NCBI GenBank assembly: GCA_002315855.1
Contig: DCIG01000056.1
Span: 1-50,622 of the forward strand
Source of the DNA: Lentisphaeria bacterium UBA1732
GTDB taxonomy: Bacteria > Verrucomicrobiota > Lentisphaeria > Victivallales > UBA1829
DNA length: 50,622 nucleotides
Direction of reading: 5' to 3'
Shown here: one piece after another, positions 24,871-33,020 of the stretch
How the letters are laid out: each line of letters begins with the position of its first letter
Position numbering within the stretch: position 1 is the first letter of the stretch
The notes under the pieces: model-generated
What the model was told of the DNA's origin: nothing
What the model saw: only the letters and a program-made list of their open reading frames with translations
Database searches by the model: none
Made by a program: the position numbers and the translations under genes

Positions 24871-25491
24871 ATGACAGACTGCAATGCACTGAAATCCGCG
24901 ATTCTGCGCGGCAAACGCGCAGAAGTGAAAACCATCGTTTCCGCCGCAATCGAGGCGAAAGAAGATGTGAACATGCTGATTGACCAGGGAATGATCCCGG
25001 CAATGAGCGAAATCGGCGAAAAATTCTCGAAGGGCGAAGCCTTCGTGCCGGAACTGCTGATCGCCGCCCGCGCCATGCAGACCGGACTGGGACTGCTGGA
25101 ACCCCTGATTGCCGCAAGCGGACGTCAGAAAAAAGGAAAAGTGGCCATCGGAACCGTAAGCGGCGACCTGCATGACATCGGGAAAAATCTGGTGTCCATC
25201 ATGCTGAAAGGCGCAGATTATGATGTCATCGATTTGGGCGTGAACTGCGATTTGGCGAAGTTTGATGCCGCCGTGGCACAGGGTGCACAGATTGTGGCAT
25301 GCAGTTCCCTGCTGACCACGACCATGCCATTCATGAAGGAAGTGGCAGACCACTACCGCGGAACAGACGTAAAAGTGATTATCGGAGGCGCACCTGTTAC
25401 GCAGGAATACTGCGACCAAATCGGAGCAGACGGCTACAGCTCCGATGCAAACAGCGCAGTGAAACTGGTTGATTCTCTGCTCGCCTGCTAA
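24871..25491 (+). CDS. Corrinoid (methyl-carrier) protein, MtaC/MtbC/MttC type
   Basis: The cobalamin-binding methyl shuttle of the system, 206 residues. The N-terminal helical cap (about 1-85) contains EIGEKFSKGEAFVPELLIAARAM, and the C-terminal Rossmann-like B12 domain contains GTVSGDLHDIGKNLV with the cobalt-ligand motif D-x-H-x2-G at 99-104 (His101). SSLLTTTM and GGAPVTQEY are the other B12-domain motifs (S-x-L and GG). A methyltransferase loads the Co(I) form and a second one unloads it. It lies between the UroD-family genes and the activator gene, 6 bp after the former and directly abutting the latter. Confidence 0.95.
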   Translation: MTDCNALKSAILRGKRAEVKTIVSAAIEAKEDVNMLIDQGMIPAMSEIGEKFSKGEAFVPELLIAARAMQTGLGLLEPLIAASGRQKKGKVAIGTVSGDLHDIGKNLVSIMLKGADYDVIDLGVNCDLAKFDAAVAQGAQIVACSSLLTTTMPFMKEVADHYRGTDVKVIIGGAPVTQEYCDQIGADGYSSDANSAVKLVDSLLAC

Positions 25492-26907
25492 ATGAAATTC
25501 ACCATCTGCGAACCGAATCAAAATCTTGCTGATGTGCTGGCAAGGAACGGTGTCCCGATTGACCGCCGCTGCGGAGGAATCGGGACATGCGGACGCTGCC
25601 GCGTACAACTGCTGACAGGCGACTGGCTGAACGGAGGGAAAGAAATTTCCGCGCCGGCAGAAGTTTTGGCGTGCCGAACGGTGTTGAAGTCGAAGTCGGG
25701 AGTTGTGGATGTGCCGGAAGAATCGCTGGCACCGCAGAAAAGCAGTGCCATTGTTTCCAGCTGGAACATTACGGAGGCTTTGCCGAAAACGAAAGAAGCG
25801 GTCATCGGAATCGACATCGGAACCACGACAATCGCGGCGGCTCTGGTGCAAGGCGGTGAAGTGATTGCTTCGGAGACGTGTTTCAATCCGCAAAGCGCAT
25901 TCGGCGACAATGTCATCGCCCGAATTACCGCCTCGAAAGAGCATTTGAACGAGCTGACTTGGTCCGTGCGTCAGGCAATCGCAGGACTGGTGCAGAAACT
26001 CGGCAACCCGGCACGAATCGCGGTCGCCGGAAATACGGTGATGTCCTGTCTTTTCCATGGAATCGACCCGACTCCAATCGGTGCAAGTCCGTTTATTCCG
26101 CCGTGCAAGGAATTTCCGGTGCGGAGCGGGATGGAACTTGGGGCGGGAATGGATGTGCCTGTGTATACCGTACCCTGCATTTCAGGTTATCTGGGGGGCG
26201 ACATCACGGCGGGACTGCTGGAGACAAAGCCGCAAGAGGGCGAACTCTTCATCGATATCGGGACAAACTGTGAACTGGTGTTTCACGGGAAACAGCAGTT
26301 TACGGGGGCGGCGGCCGCAGCGGGACCTGCATTTGAAGGGGCAGGGATTTCCTGCGGGATGCGGGCCGTAAAAGGCGCCATCAGCCAGTATCGGGGCGAA
26401 GGAGATTACACGGTCATCGGCGACTGCGAGCCGCAGGGATTATGCGGAAGCGCGATGACGGATGTGATTGCCGAAGAACGGCGCAGAGAACATCTGAATG
26501 ATTTCGGACGGATTCAACCTCATGCCGAGGCCCTGAATATCACGAAAGACGGACAGATACGCTTGACCGAGGGGGATTTGGAACAGCTTCTGAAAGCAAA
26601 AGCGGCAGTGTATGCCGGAATTACCACGCTGGAAGAACATTGCGGATGCACGGCAACGACACTGATTCTCGCCGGGGGATTCGCCCGATGGCTGAACCTG
26701 AACAACGCGGCGGCAATCGGGATGATTCCCGAACGGGCGTACCGAATTGCCGGAAATACCAGTCTGGCAGGAGCAATCCGGCTGGCTTCCGAACCTGAAC
26801 AAACAATGGGACGGCTTCTCGAAACGGCACGATCCGTGAAGGAGACCCCCCTTAATTCATTCCCTGAATTTACAGACAATTTCATCGACGCATTAATGCT
26901 TCCCTGA
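25492..26907 (+). CDS. Reductive activator of corrinoid protein (Fe-S plus ASKHA ATPase, RACE)
   Basis: Repairs the carrier when its cobalt is oxidised to Co(II), using ATP and low-potential electrons. The 471-residue product has an N-terminal [2Fe-2S] ferredoxin domain with Cys27, Cys33, Cys36 and Cys61 (RRCGGIGTCGRCRV...ACRT), a short linker, and an ASKHA-fold domain (DUF4445 type) starting at IGIDIGTTTIAAAL with AGNTVMSCLFHG, SGYLGGDITAGLL, FIDIGTNCELV, the cysteine-containing GAGISCGM and ILAGGFARWLN. This is the architecture of RACo-type proteins; RamA-type proteins carry 4Fe-4S clusters. It starts 1 bp after the carrier gene's stop. Confidence 0.93.
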   Translation: MKFTICEPNQNLADVLARNGVPIDRRCGGIGTCGRCRVQLLTGDWLNGGKEISAPAEVLACRTVLKSKSGVVDVPEESLAPQKSSAIVSSWNITEALPKTKEAVIGIDIGTTTIAAALVQGGEVIASETCFNPQSAFGDNVIARITASKEHLNELTWSVRQAIAGLVQKLGNPARIAVAGNTVMSCLFHGIDPTPIGASPFIPPCKEFPVRSGMELGAGMDVPVYTVPCISGYLGGDITAGLLETKPQEGELFIDIGTNCELVFHGKQQFTGAAAAAGPAFEGAGISCGMRAVKGAISQYRGEGDYTVIGDCEPQGLCGSAMTDVIAEERRREHLNDFGRIQPHAEALNITKDGQIRLTEGDLEQLLKAKAAVYAGITTLEEHCGCTATTLILAGGFARWLNLNNAAAIGMIPERAYRIAGNTSLAGAIRLASEPEQTMGRLLETARSVKETPLNSFPEFTDNFIDALMLP

Positions 26908-26933
26908 ACTCATTTTTACTGAAAGGAAAAACC

Positions 26934-28133
26934 ATGGACCACAAACAAATCGTTGAAAAAGTCATGGATGACATGCACAAGAACGGCGGGCTTGCGCCGG
27001 TCGATATTGAACAATTCTGGCGCGACCAGGACGAAGCGGCAGCCGATCCGTTCGGTGCGCATATCAAGCAGGTACCGTTTGATTTCGTCAGCGGCGAATG
27101 CGTGTATGATGAGCTGGGAATCCCCGAAGATTACCGGCTGCTGAGTTTCCCTGAACATGCCCAGTGGAGATATGATACCTTCCGCCGTTACAATGACAAG
27201 GCGGAAAAAATCGTGGGACGCCGTCTGCTTCCAGAAATCGATCCGGCGACACAGGACCCGACACTGGTGTGGCCGCGTTTGCCCATGCTGTATGATCTGT
27301 TTGAAGCCAAAAATGAATGGGAAGGCGGGGCCGGAGGTTCCTGGTGGCTCAAACAGGCGGCACACAGTCCCGAAGAACTTTCCTCTCTGCTCGACCGGGT
27401 GGAAGAACGCATCAACGGCGATATGCGGTCGTTCGTTTTCCCTGAAAACTGGGATGACATCAAGAAACGCATGTTTGCGGCAGGCAAGCATATTCCGCTG
27501 TACCGCCATCAGCGCGGTCCCTGCACCTTCGCATGTTCCATTTTCGGTGCAGAAGATCTGCTGATGCTGTATTATGACGATGAAGATTTGTTCCGCCGTT
27601 TCAGCGATGTGATCGGACGTGCCATCGTGGCACTGGCATCCACCATTGATGCCGAAGAAGACCCGGCATATCTGGAAACACAGCGTTACTGGTCGTGGGC
27701 AGATGATAATTCCTGCCTGTTCAATCCGGAACTGTATGAAGCATTTGCCATGCCGATTCATCGTCGCGTGTTCGCCAGATTTGCACCGGATCAGTTCAAA
27801 GACCGCCGAATGCAGCACAGCGACTCCGCTATGGGACATCTGCTGCCGCTGTTGTCCGAAGTGAATCTGACCTGGACGAACTTCGGTCCGACTCTGACCG
27901 TGGAACAGATTCGCAAATACTGTCCGCAGGCAATCATTCGCGGACAGCTGGCTCCGTTTACACTGAGCCGCAGCAAGCATGAACAGATTGTGTATGAATT
28001 CCTGCGCGACTATGAGCAGGCGAAAGAAAAGCGCGGGCTGTTCTTCACAACAGCCGGTTCCATCAACAACGGCTCCAGTCTCCAGTCCATGCGTCTGGTG
28101 ATGTCTGTGATTCAGCAGTACGGACGCTATTGA
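26934..28133 (+). CDS. UroD-family protein without the thiol zinc site, third in the operon
   Basis: A 399-residue member of the uroporphyrinogen decarboxylase superfamily, about 50 residues longer than the first. Recognisable blocks are RYWSWADDNSCLFNPELYEAFAMPIHRRVF, then MQHSDSAMGHLLPLLSEV at the usual ligand position and TTAGSINNGSSLQSMRLVM near the end. The H-x-C motif is replaced by HSD and there is no distal cysteine, so a zinc-thiol methyl acceptor site is unlikely. Together with the second paralogue it is a candidate for the substrate-binding methyltransferase, or it has lost methyltransferase activity. Good SD (GAAAGGAAAA). The next gene's ATG overlaps its stop by 1 bp. Confidence 0.82.
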   Translation: MDHKQIVEKVMDDMHKNGGLAPVDIEQFWRDQDEAAADPFGAHIKQVPFDFVSGECVYDELGIPEDYRLLSFPEHAQWRYDTFRRYNDKAEKIVGRRLLPEIDPATQDPTLVWPRLPMLYDLFEAKNEWEGGAGGSWWLKQAAHSPEELSSLLDRVEERINGDMRSFVFPENWDDIKKRMFAAGKHIPLYRHQRGPCTFACSIFGAEDLLMLYYDDEDLFRRFSDVIGRAIVALASTIDAEEDPAYLETQRYWSWADDNSCLFNPELYEAFAMPIHRRVFARFAPDQFKDRRMQHSDSAMGHLLPLLSEVNLTWTNFGPTLTVEQIRKYCPQAIIRGQLAPFTLSRSKHEQIVYEFLRDYEQAKEKRGLFFTTAGSINNGSSLQSMRLVMSVIQQYGRY

Positions 28134-28828
28134 TGAATTTTCAGAAAAGCACGAGCCCGCAGAAATCCATCATTCTGGAACACATCCCGTTCACACTGGA
28201 TGTGTCCGGACTGATGGAGAAACTGCATATTGATGAGGAAGACACGGATGATGCGGCGGACTTGAATGAGCTTGTGGAAAAGGTCCGCCAAATCGGGAAT
28301 CCGAAGGTCATGTACCGGGTACTGCCGGTATATCAGTTGGGAAACGGGACGCTGGATGCAGGCGAAACCGTTTTCGAGGGACGGCTTTTTGACGAAATCA
28401 CGTGCATCGGCGGGGAAGTGTATGCTTACTGCGCGACCTGCGGGGCGGAACTGAATGAGCTTGCAGAAGGCTTGGATGTGTTCCAAAAATTCTGGCTGGA
28501 CGAAATCCGGCTGGTCATGCTGACTGCGGCACGAAAGTATTTTGCGGATTATCTGCGGAAGACGTATCAGATTGAAAAGCTGACGTATTCATCGCCGGGA
28601 TCGGGACCAGCGGATTTGTGGCCGATTCGAGCATTGAAGCAGATATTCATTCTGCTGGCAGGGAGTCAGACGCTGCCAATCGGTGTAACGCTGGGCGAGT
28701 CCATGCTCATGATGCCGGAAAAAAGCGTCTGCGGGATATTCTATGCTTCGGAACACGACCAAATCGCCTGCAAACACTGCAAGATGCCGTGCTGTCCGCA
28801 TCGGAGAGCGGATTTTGAGGCGGAGTAG
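28133..28828 (+). CDS. MetH activation-domain-like protein
   Basis: A 231-residue stand-alone relative of the C-terminal activation (AdoMet-binding) domain of B12-dependent methionine synthase. The features are the middle block RKYFADYLRKTYQIEKLTYSSPGSGPADLWPI and the tail TLGESMLMMPEKSVCGIFYAS, matching the domain's SPGY/RxSPGx and (M/S)xPxxSVSG motifs. A cysteine cluster at the C-terminus (CKHCKMPCCPHRR) is typical of the corrinoid-operon members. Such proteins are thought to interact with corrinoid carriers and may help reactivate or unload them. ATG at 28133; a TTG at 28130 is also in frame. Last gene of the operon. Confidence 0.85.
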   Translation: MNFQKSTSPQKSIILEHIPFTLDVSGLMEKLHIDEEDTDDAADLNELVEKVRQIGNPKVMYRVLPVYQLGNGTLDAGETVFEGRLFDEITCIGGEVYAYCATCGAELNELAEGLDVFQKFWLDEIRLVMLTAARKYFADYLRKTYQIEKLTYSSPGSGPADLWPIRALKQIFILLAGSQTLPIGVTLGESMLMMPEKSVCGIFYASEHDQIACKHCKMPCCPHRRADFEAE

Positions 28829-28866
28829 GAGGGATTATTTTTCCATTTTACGCAGTTTTTTCATGT

Positions 28867-28929
28867 ACCCTTTTGATTTTGTTTGCAAAGTTGAAAGGGT
28901 TACGTTATTTTGATAAAACAGCTGTTTTA
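28867..28929 (+). promoter_or_regulatory. Control region of the rhamnose operon with a perfect 16-bp palindrome
   Basis: TTGAAA at 28891-28896 and TAAAAC at 28914-28919 (17-bp spacer) form a weak promoter. The -10 lies within TAAAACAGCTGTTTTA (28914-28929), a perfect palindrome, placed as an operator would be. ACCCTTT at 28867-28873 and AAAGGGT at 28894-28900 form a second inverted repeat over the -35. Both could be sites for the AraC- or LacI-type regulators of the window. Confidence 0.5.
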
Positions 28930-28964
28930 GAGCAGATTTTCACATGAACTGAAAGGAACTGACC

Positions 28965-30227
28965 ATGCACCTCGAATCAGCAATCGAACAATCATACGAA
29001 CTGGCAAAGACGCGTTATCAGGAACTTGGCGTCAATCCGGATGAAGCCTTGGAGGCACTGTCGAACATACCGATTTCCGTCCAATGCTGGCAGGGAGATG
29101 ATGTGTGCGGATTCGAGAAGACTTCCGGGGGGACAGGAGGAGGTATTTTAGCAACGGGGAATTATCCCGGCAAGGCACGCACGGCGGATGAACTGCGTCA
29201 GGATGCGGAAAAGCTGATGGAACTGGTACCGGGAAAGATGCGTTTTTCGCTTCATGCGATTTATCTGGAAGCAGATACCCCTGTGAAGCGTGATGAAATT
29301 GCGCCGGAACATTTTGCGAAGTGGGCAGCATGGGCAAAAGAGAAGGGAATCGGACTTGATTTCAATCCGACTTATTTCGGACATCCCATGGCGGCGGATG
29401 GATTTACGCTGTCCTCGGCAAATGAAGATGTGCGGAGATTCTGGATTGAGCACGGCAAATGCTGCCGCCGCATCAGTGATTATTTCGGGCGGGAACTTGG
29501 GACACCATGCGTCATGAATACGTGGATTCCTGACGGATTCAAAGATACTCCTGTGAACCGATTTGCCGCGAGAGAACGTCTGGTGAAGTCGCTGGACGAG
29601 ATTTTCGAGGAGAAATATCCTGCAGAAACTATGCTGGATGCAGTGGAGTGCAAACTTTTCGGCATCGGGCTGGAAAGCTGTACTGTGGGAAGTCATGAAT
29701 TTTATATGAACTACGCGAAAGAACATGGTGTGATGCTGACGCTGGATTCGGGACATTTTCACCCGACTGAACAAATCAGCGATAAATTCAGTTCGATTCT
29801 GCTTTTCATGAAAGAGATACTGCTCCATGTGAGCCGTCCTGTGAGGTGGGATTCGGACCATGTGGTCGTATTCGATGATGAACTCCAGAATATCGCAAAT
29901 GAGGTAATCCGCAACGGTGCGGAGAGATTTCATATCGGGATGGATTATTTCGACGCAACAATCAACCGTCTTGCCGCATGGGCAATCGGATACCGCAATA
30001 TCCAAAAGGCGTTGTGCAAGGCTCTGCTGGAACCATCCGACATGCTCCGCAAGATGGAGACGGAGGGCGATTATACCGGACGACTGCTGGTATGCGAAGA
30101 GCTGAAGGCCATGCCGTGGCAGGCGGTTTATGATTATTTCTGCCTGAGGAACGGAGTTCCGACCGGAAGTGAATTGCCTGCGGTCGTGAGAGATTACGAA
30201 AAAAGAGTTCAGTTGAAGAGAATCTGA
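28965..30227 (+). CDS. rhaA: L-rhamnose isomerase
   Basis: Converts L-rhamnose to L-rhamnulose, the first committed step of rhamnose catabolism. The 420-residue product matches RhaA throughout: ALEALSNIPISVQCWQGDDVCGFE, GGGILATGNYPGKART, SLHAIYLE, GLDFNPTYFGHPMA, TWIPDGFKDTPVNRFAARERL, the metal-site LDSGHFHPTEQISDKFSSIL, and VRWDSDHVVVFDDELQNIANEVIR. SD GAAAGGAA precedes the ATG. It is the first of a four-gene run: isomerase, kinase, aldolase, permease, with intervals of 13, 69 and 20 bp. Confidence 0.97.
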   Translation: MHLESAIEQSYELAKTRYQELGVNPDEALEALSNIPISVQCWQGDDVCGFEKTSGGTGGGILATGNYPGKARTADELRQDAEKLMELVPGKMRFSLHAIYLEADTPVKRDEIAPEHFAKWAAWAKEKGIGLDFNPTYFGHPMAADGFTLSSANEDVRRFWIEHGKCCRRISDYFGRELGTPCVMNTWIPDGFKDTPVNRFAARERLVKSLDEIFEEKYPAETMLDAVECKLFGIGLESCTVGSHEFYMNYAKEHGVMLTLDSGHFHPTEQISDKFSSILLFMKEILLHVSRPVRWDSDHVVVFDDELQNIANEVIRNGAERFHIGMDYFDATINRLAAWAIGYRNIQKALCKALLEPSDMLRKMETEGDYTGRLLVCEELKAMPWQAVYDYFCLRNGVPTGSELPAVVRDYEKRVQLKRI

Positions 30228-30240
30228 AAGGGCATGAACG

Positions 30241-31653
30241 ATGAAATGCTGGCTGGCATTTGATTTAGGAGCATCCAGCGGACGTGCTGTACTGGGACGT
30301 ATCCGCGACGGCAAACTGGAAATGGAGGAAATACACCGTTTCAAGAATTATCCATACGAAAAAGACGGACATTTCTACTGGGATTTTCAGTCGCTGGTGA
30401 AAGAAATCAAGGAAGGCATCAGGAAAGCGTGGGTGAAGGAACAGGAAATCGTGTCGCTTTCGGTGGATACGTGGGGGGTGGATTATGTGATTTTCCGGAA
30501 CGGAAAGCCTGTGCGTGATCCGTACTGTTACCGGGATTCCCGTACAGTTGCGGCAATGGAACGCTTTCACCGCGAAATCATGAGCGAAGATGAACTGTAT
30601 GCACATGCCGGGACACAGTTGATGTCATTCAACACGATATATCAGCTGTATGCACATCAGTCGGAACATCCCGAAGATTTTGCAAACGGGAGCTTCGGAG
30701 CATTGATGCCGGACGCACTGCTGTATGCACTGACAGAAGATCACTCCGCTACTGAATATACATTTGCGTCCACAACATCCCTGCTCAATGCGGAGATGAA
30801 ACAATGGGACGGGGAACTTTTCCGCAAAATCGGAGTGAGAGAGGATTTCTTCGCACCGGTGGAAATGCCGGGAAAGAGAGTTTTCCTGCTTTCAGAAGCG
30901 GTGGCGAAAGAGCTGGGTGTACCGAGATTGAACGTAGTGCGGACGGCATCCCACGACACCGCAAGCGCAGTCATCGCCGCACCGGTTGATCCGGGATGGA
31001 GCTGGGCGTATATCAGCTCAGGAACGTGGGCTCTGCTGGGAACAGAACTGGGTGTACCGAGACTGGACAGCCGCGACCGCAAAGCGCATTTCACGAATGA
31101 GGGCGGAGCAAACGGAAAAATTCGTTTTTTGTCCAACATCATGGGAACATGGCTTCTGCAGGAAACGCGGCGGACATGGAATGAGCAGGGTAAAAACATC
31201 AGTTTCGATGAGCTGGAGCAAATGGCGCAGTCGGTGCCTGACCGGGATTTCCGATTCAATCCCGATGATGAAGTCTTTCTGGCTCCGGGGGATATGCCGG
31301 CACGTATCCGAACGTGGTTTCATGACCATTATCTCGCGGCTCCGGAGACGGATGCCGAACTGGTACGGTGCATCTATGATTCACTGGCGACTTGCTTCCG
31401 CGATAAAATCCGCATCATGGAATTCTGTACGGGAAGACGCGTGGGACGACTGCATATCCTCGGCGGTGCAATCCGCGACAAGTTCCTGATGAAACTGACG
31501 GCGGAAGCGTGCGGGATTCCCGTTTTCACAGGACCTGTGGAAGCAACCGCAACCGGGAATCTGATTACGCAGATGGTCGGGTGCGGGGAACTGCATGATT
31601 TTGAGGATGGACGGAAACTTGTGCGCGAGTCAATCGAGGTCGGACAGTACTGA
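30241..31653 (+). CDS. rhaB: Rhamnulokinase (FGGY kinase)
   Basis: Phosphorylates L-rhamnulose to L-rhamnulose 1-phosphate. The 470-residue FGGY-fold protein starts with WLAFDLGASSGRAVLGRI (phosphate-1 loop), has SVDTWGVDYVIF and PYCYRDSRTVAAM typical of rhamnulokinases, AYISSGTWALLGTELG as the second FGGY motif region, and GRLHILGGAIRDKFLMKLTAEACGIPVFTGPVEATATGN near the C-terminus as the adenosine-binding motif. It comes 13 bp after rhaA. Confidence 0.96.
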   Translation: MKCWLAFDLGASSGRAVLGRIRDGKLEMEEIHRFKNYPYEKDGHFYWDFQSLVKEIKEGIRKAWVKEQEIVSLSVDTWGVDYVIFRNGKPVRDPYCYRDSRTVAAMERFHREIMSEDELYAHAGTQLMSFNTIYQLYAHQSEHPEDFANGSFGALMPDALLYALTEDHSATEYTFASTTSLLNAEMKQWDGELFRKIGVREDFFAPVEMPGKRVFLLSEAVAKELGVPRLNVVRTASHDTASAVIAAPVDPGWSWAYISSGTWALLGTELGVPRLDSRDRKAHFTNEGGANGKIRFLSNIMGTWLLQETRRTWNEQGKNISFDELEQMAQSVPDRDFRFNPDDEVFLAPGDMPARIRTWFHDHYLAAPETDAELVRCIYDSLATCFRDKIRIMEFCTGRRVGRLHILGGAIRDKFLMKLTAEACGIPVFTGPVEATATGNLITQMVGCGELHDFEDGRKLVRESIEVGQY

Positions 31654-31722
31654 ATGGGCCGATTCAATCAGCATGAAAAAATGCTTCGACCAAAAACAAT
31701 CCAACAAACAGGAAATACAACT

Positions 31723-33000
31723 ATGAAAATGACATATATGACACCGGCGGAAAAACTGGTTCGTACTCTGAAACGCGTTTATGATTTCGGGATGACAACG
31801 ACTTCCGGCGGCAATCTGTCCATCAAAGATGACGACGGGAATATCTGGATTACACCAAGCGGGATTGATAAAGGGACTCTGCGCCCATCGGACGTGATGA
31901 AGGTCGCGCCGGACGGAACAGTCACGGGGCCGCACAGACCGAGCGTCGAATTGCCATTCCACAGCACTGTTTACCGGATGCGTCCCGATGTACGGGCGGT
32001 GCTTCATGCCCATGCTCCGGCACTGGTGGCATTCAGTCTGGCAGGACGGATGCCGAATCCGAAAATAATCCCTGACTGTGAGGCGATTTGCGGGAAGATT
32101 GCATTTGCCCGCTATGAGATTCCGGGAAGTCAGGAACTTGGCGACAAAATCGCGGCGGAATTTGAGCAAGGTGCAGGATCTGTAATCATGGAGAATCACG
32201 GGGCTGTCGTGTGCGGTGCAAACATGGAAGAAGCGTTCCAAAGATTTGAGACGCTGGAGAATCTTGCCCGGTTTGAGATTCAGGCGGCAGACTTGGGGGA
32301 TGTTTTCGGACTGGCAAATCCTGTTTCAAAAGCATTTGCGGTGGAAACATTCCAATCCGGCAGACCCAGCCCGAAAGAATGTGAACTCCGTGGAAAAATG
32401 GCGGAGTTTGCGATACGTTCCTATCACCAGAAACTCTTTTTCTGTGGAAACTCCATGATTGCCGCACGTGTAAAAGACGGCGAGTTCCTGATAACGCCTG
32501 CGGCATTCGATCCGCTTCAGGCGGAATCCGGTGATATGGTGCTGATTCGGGGAAACAAGGCGGAAGAAGGCAAAAAGCCCTCGTCCGCAACAACACTTAG
32601 CACTGAGATTTTCGCCCGGCACAGTTGGGTGGAATCAATCATGATGACGCGTTCGGAAAACGCAATGGCATACGCAGCAGCGCATCAGGTACTGGACAGC
32701 CGGACGATTCCCGAAAGCTATATCATGCTCCGCGACATCCCGTTGATTTCCGCAGAACAGTACCAAAATGATTTGCCGGGGGTAATCGCTATGCTGAAGC
32801 CTTCGACTCCGGTTCTGCTGATTGAAAATATCGGGATTCTGGCGGTCGGGAAGTCGGTTCTGGAAGCATTTGACCGTGTGGAAGTGTGCGATTTCACGGC
32901 GAAATGTATTCTGCTGGCTCAGCGAATCGGAAAATTTGCTCCGATTAATCAGAAGCAAGTGGACGACATCATCGATGTTTTCAAACTCCCGCGCGACTAA
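31723..33000 (+). CDS. Tandem class II aldolase/adducin-domain protein (probable rhamnulose-1-phosphate aldolase)
   Basis: Probably splits rhamnulose 1-phosphate to dihydroxyacetone phosphate and lactaldehyde; this function is inferred from the operon. The 425-residue product has two aldolase-II domains. The first (about 8-200) has TTSGGNLS, ITPSGIDKG, the Zn-binding HAHAP and ENHGAVV (third ligand), so it should be active. The second (about 215-420) keeps the fold (GNSMIAARVKDGEFLITPAAFDPLQ) but HAHA is replaced (IMMTRSENAMAYAA) and the HG is changed (ENIGILAVG), so it has lost the metal site. ATG at 31723 has ACAGGA upstream; a frame to 31654 is ignored. Canonical RhaD is a single domain of about 270 residues. 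Confidence 0.88.
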   Translation: MKMTYMTPAEKLVRTLKRVYDFGMTTTSGGNLSIKDDDGNIWITPSGIDKGTLRPSDVMKVAPDGTVTGPHRPSVELPFHSTVYRMRPDVRAVLHAHAPALVAFSLAGRMPNPKIIPDCEAICGKIAFARYEIPGSQELGDKIAAEFEQGAGSVIMENHGAVVCGANMEEAFQRFETLENLARFEIQAADLGDVFGLANPVSKAFAVETFQSGRPSPKECELRGKMAEFAIRSYHQKLFFCGNSMIAARVKDGEFLITPAAFDPLQAESGDMVLIRGNKAEEGKKPSSATTLSTEIFARHSWVESIMMTRSENAMAYAAAHQVLDSRTIPESYIMLRDIPLISAEQYQNDLPGVIAMLKPSTPVLLIENIGILAVGKSVLEAFDRVEVCDFTAKCILLAQRIGKFAPINQKQVDDIIDVFKLPRD

Positions 33001-33020
33001 TAACCGCTCCTACTGAAAAA

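Noticed and set aside
24523..26058. A 511-codon open frame on the minus strand
   Set aside because: Antisense to three well-supported operon genes (UroD-family, corrinoid carrier, activator).
22699..28133. UroD-family genes as haem-pathway uroporphyrinogen decarboxylase (hemE)
   Set aside because: They form an operon with a corrinoid carrier and its activator, and the first has the H-x-C/C zinc site of corrinoid methyltransferases; no other haem gene is near.
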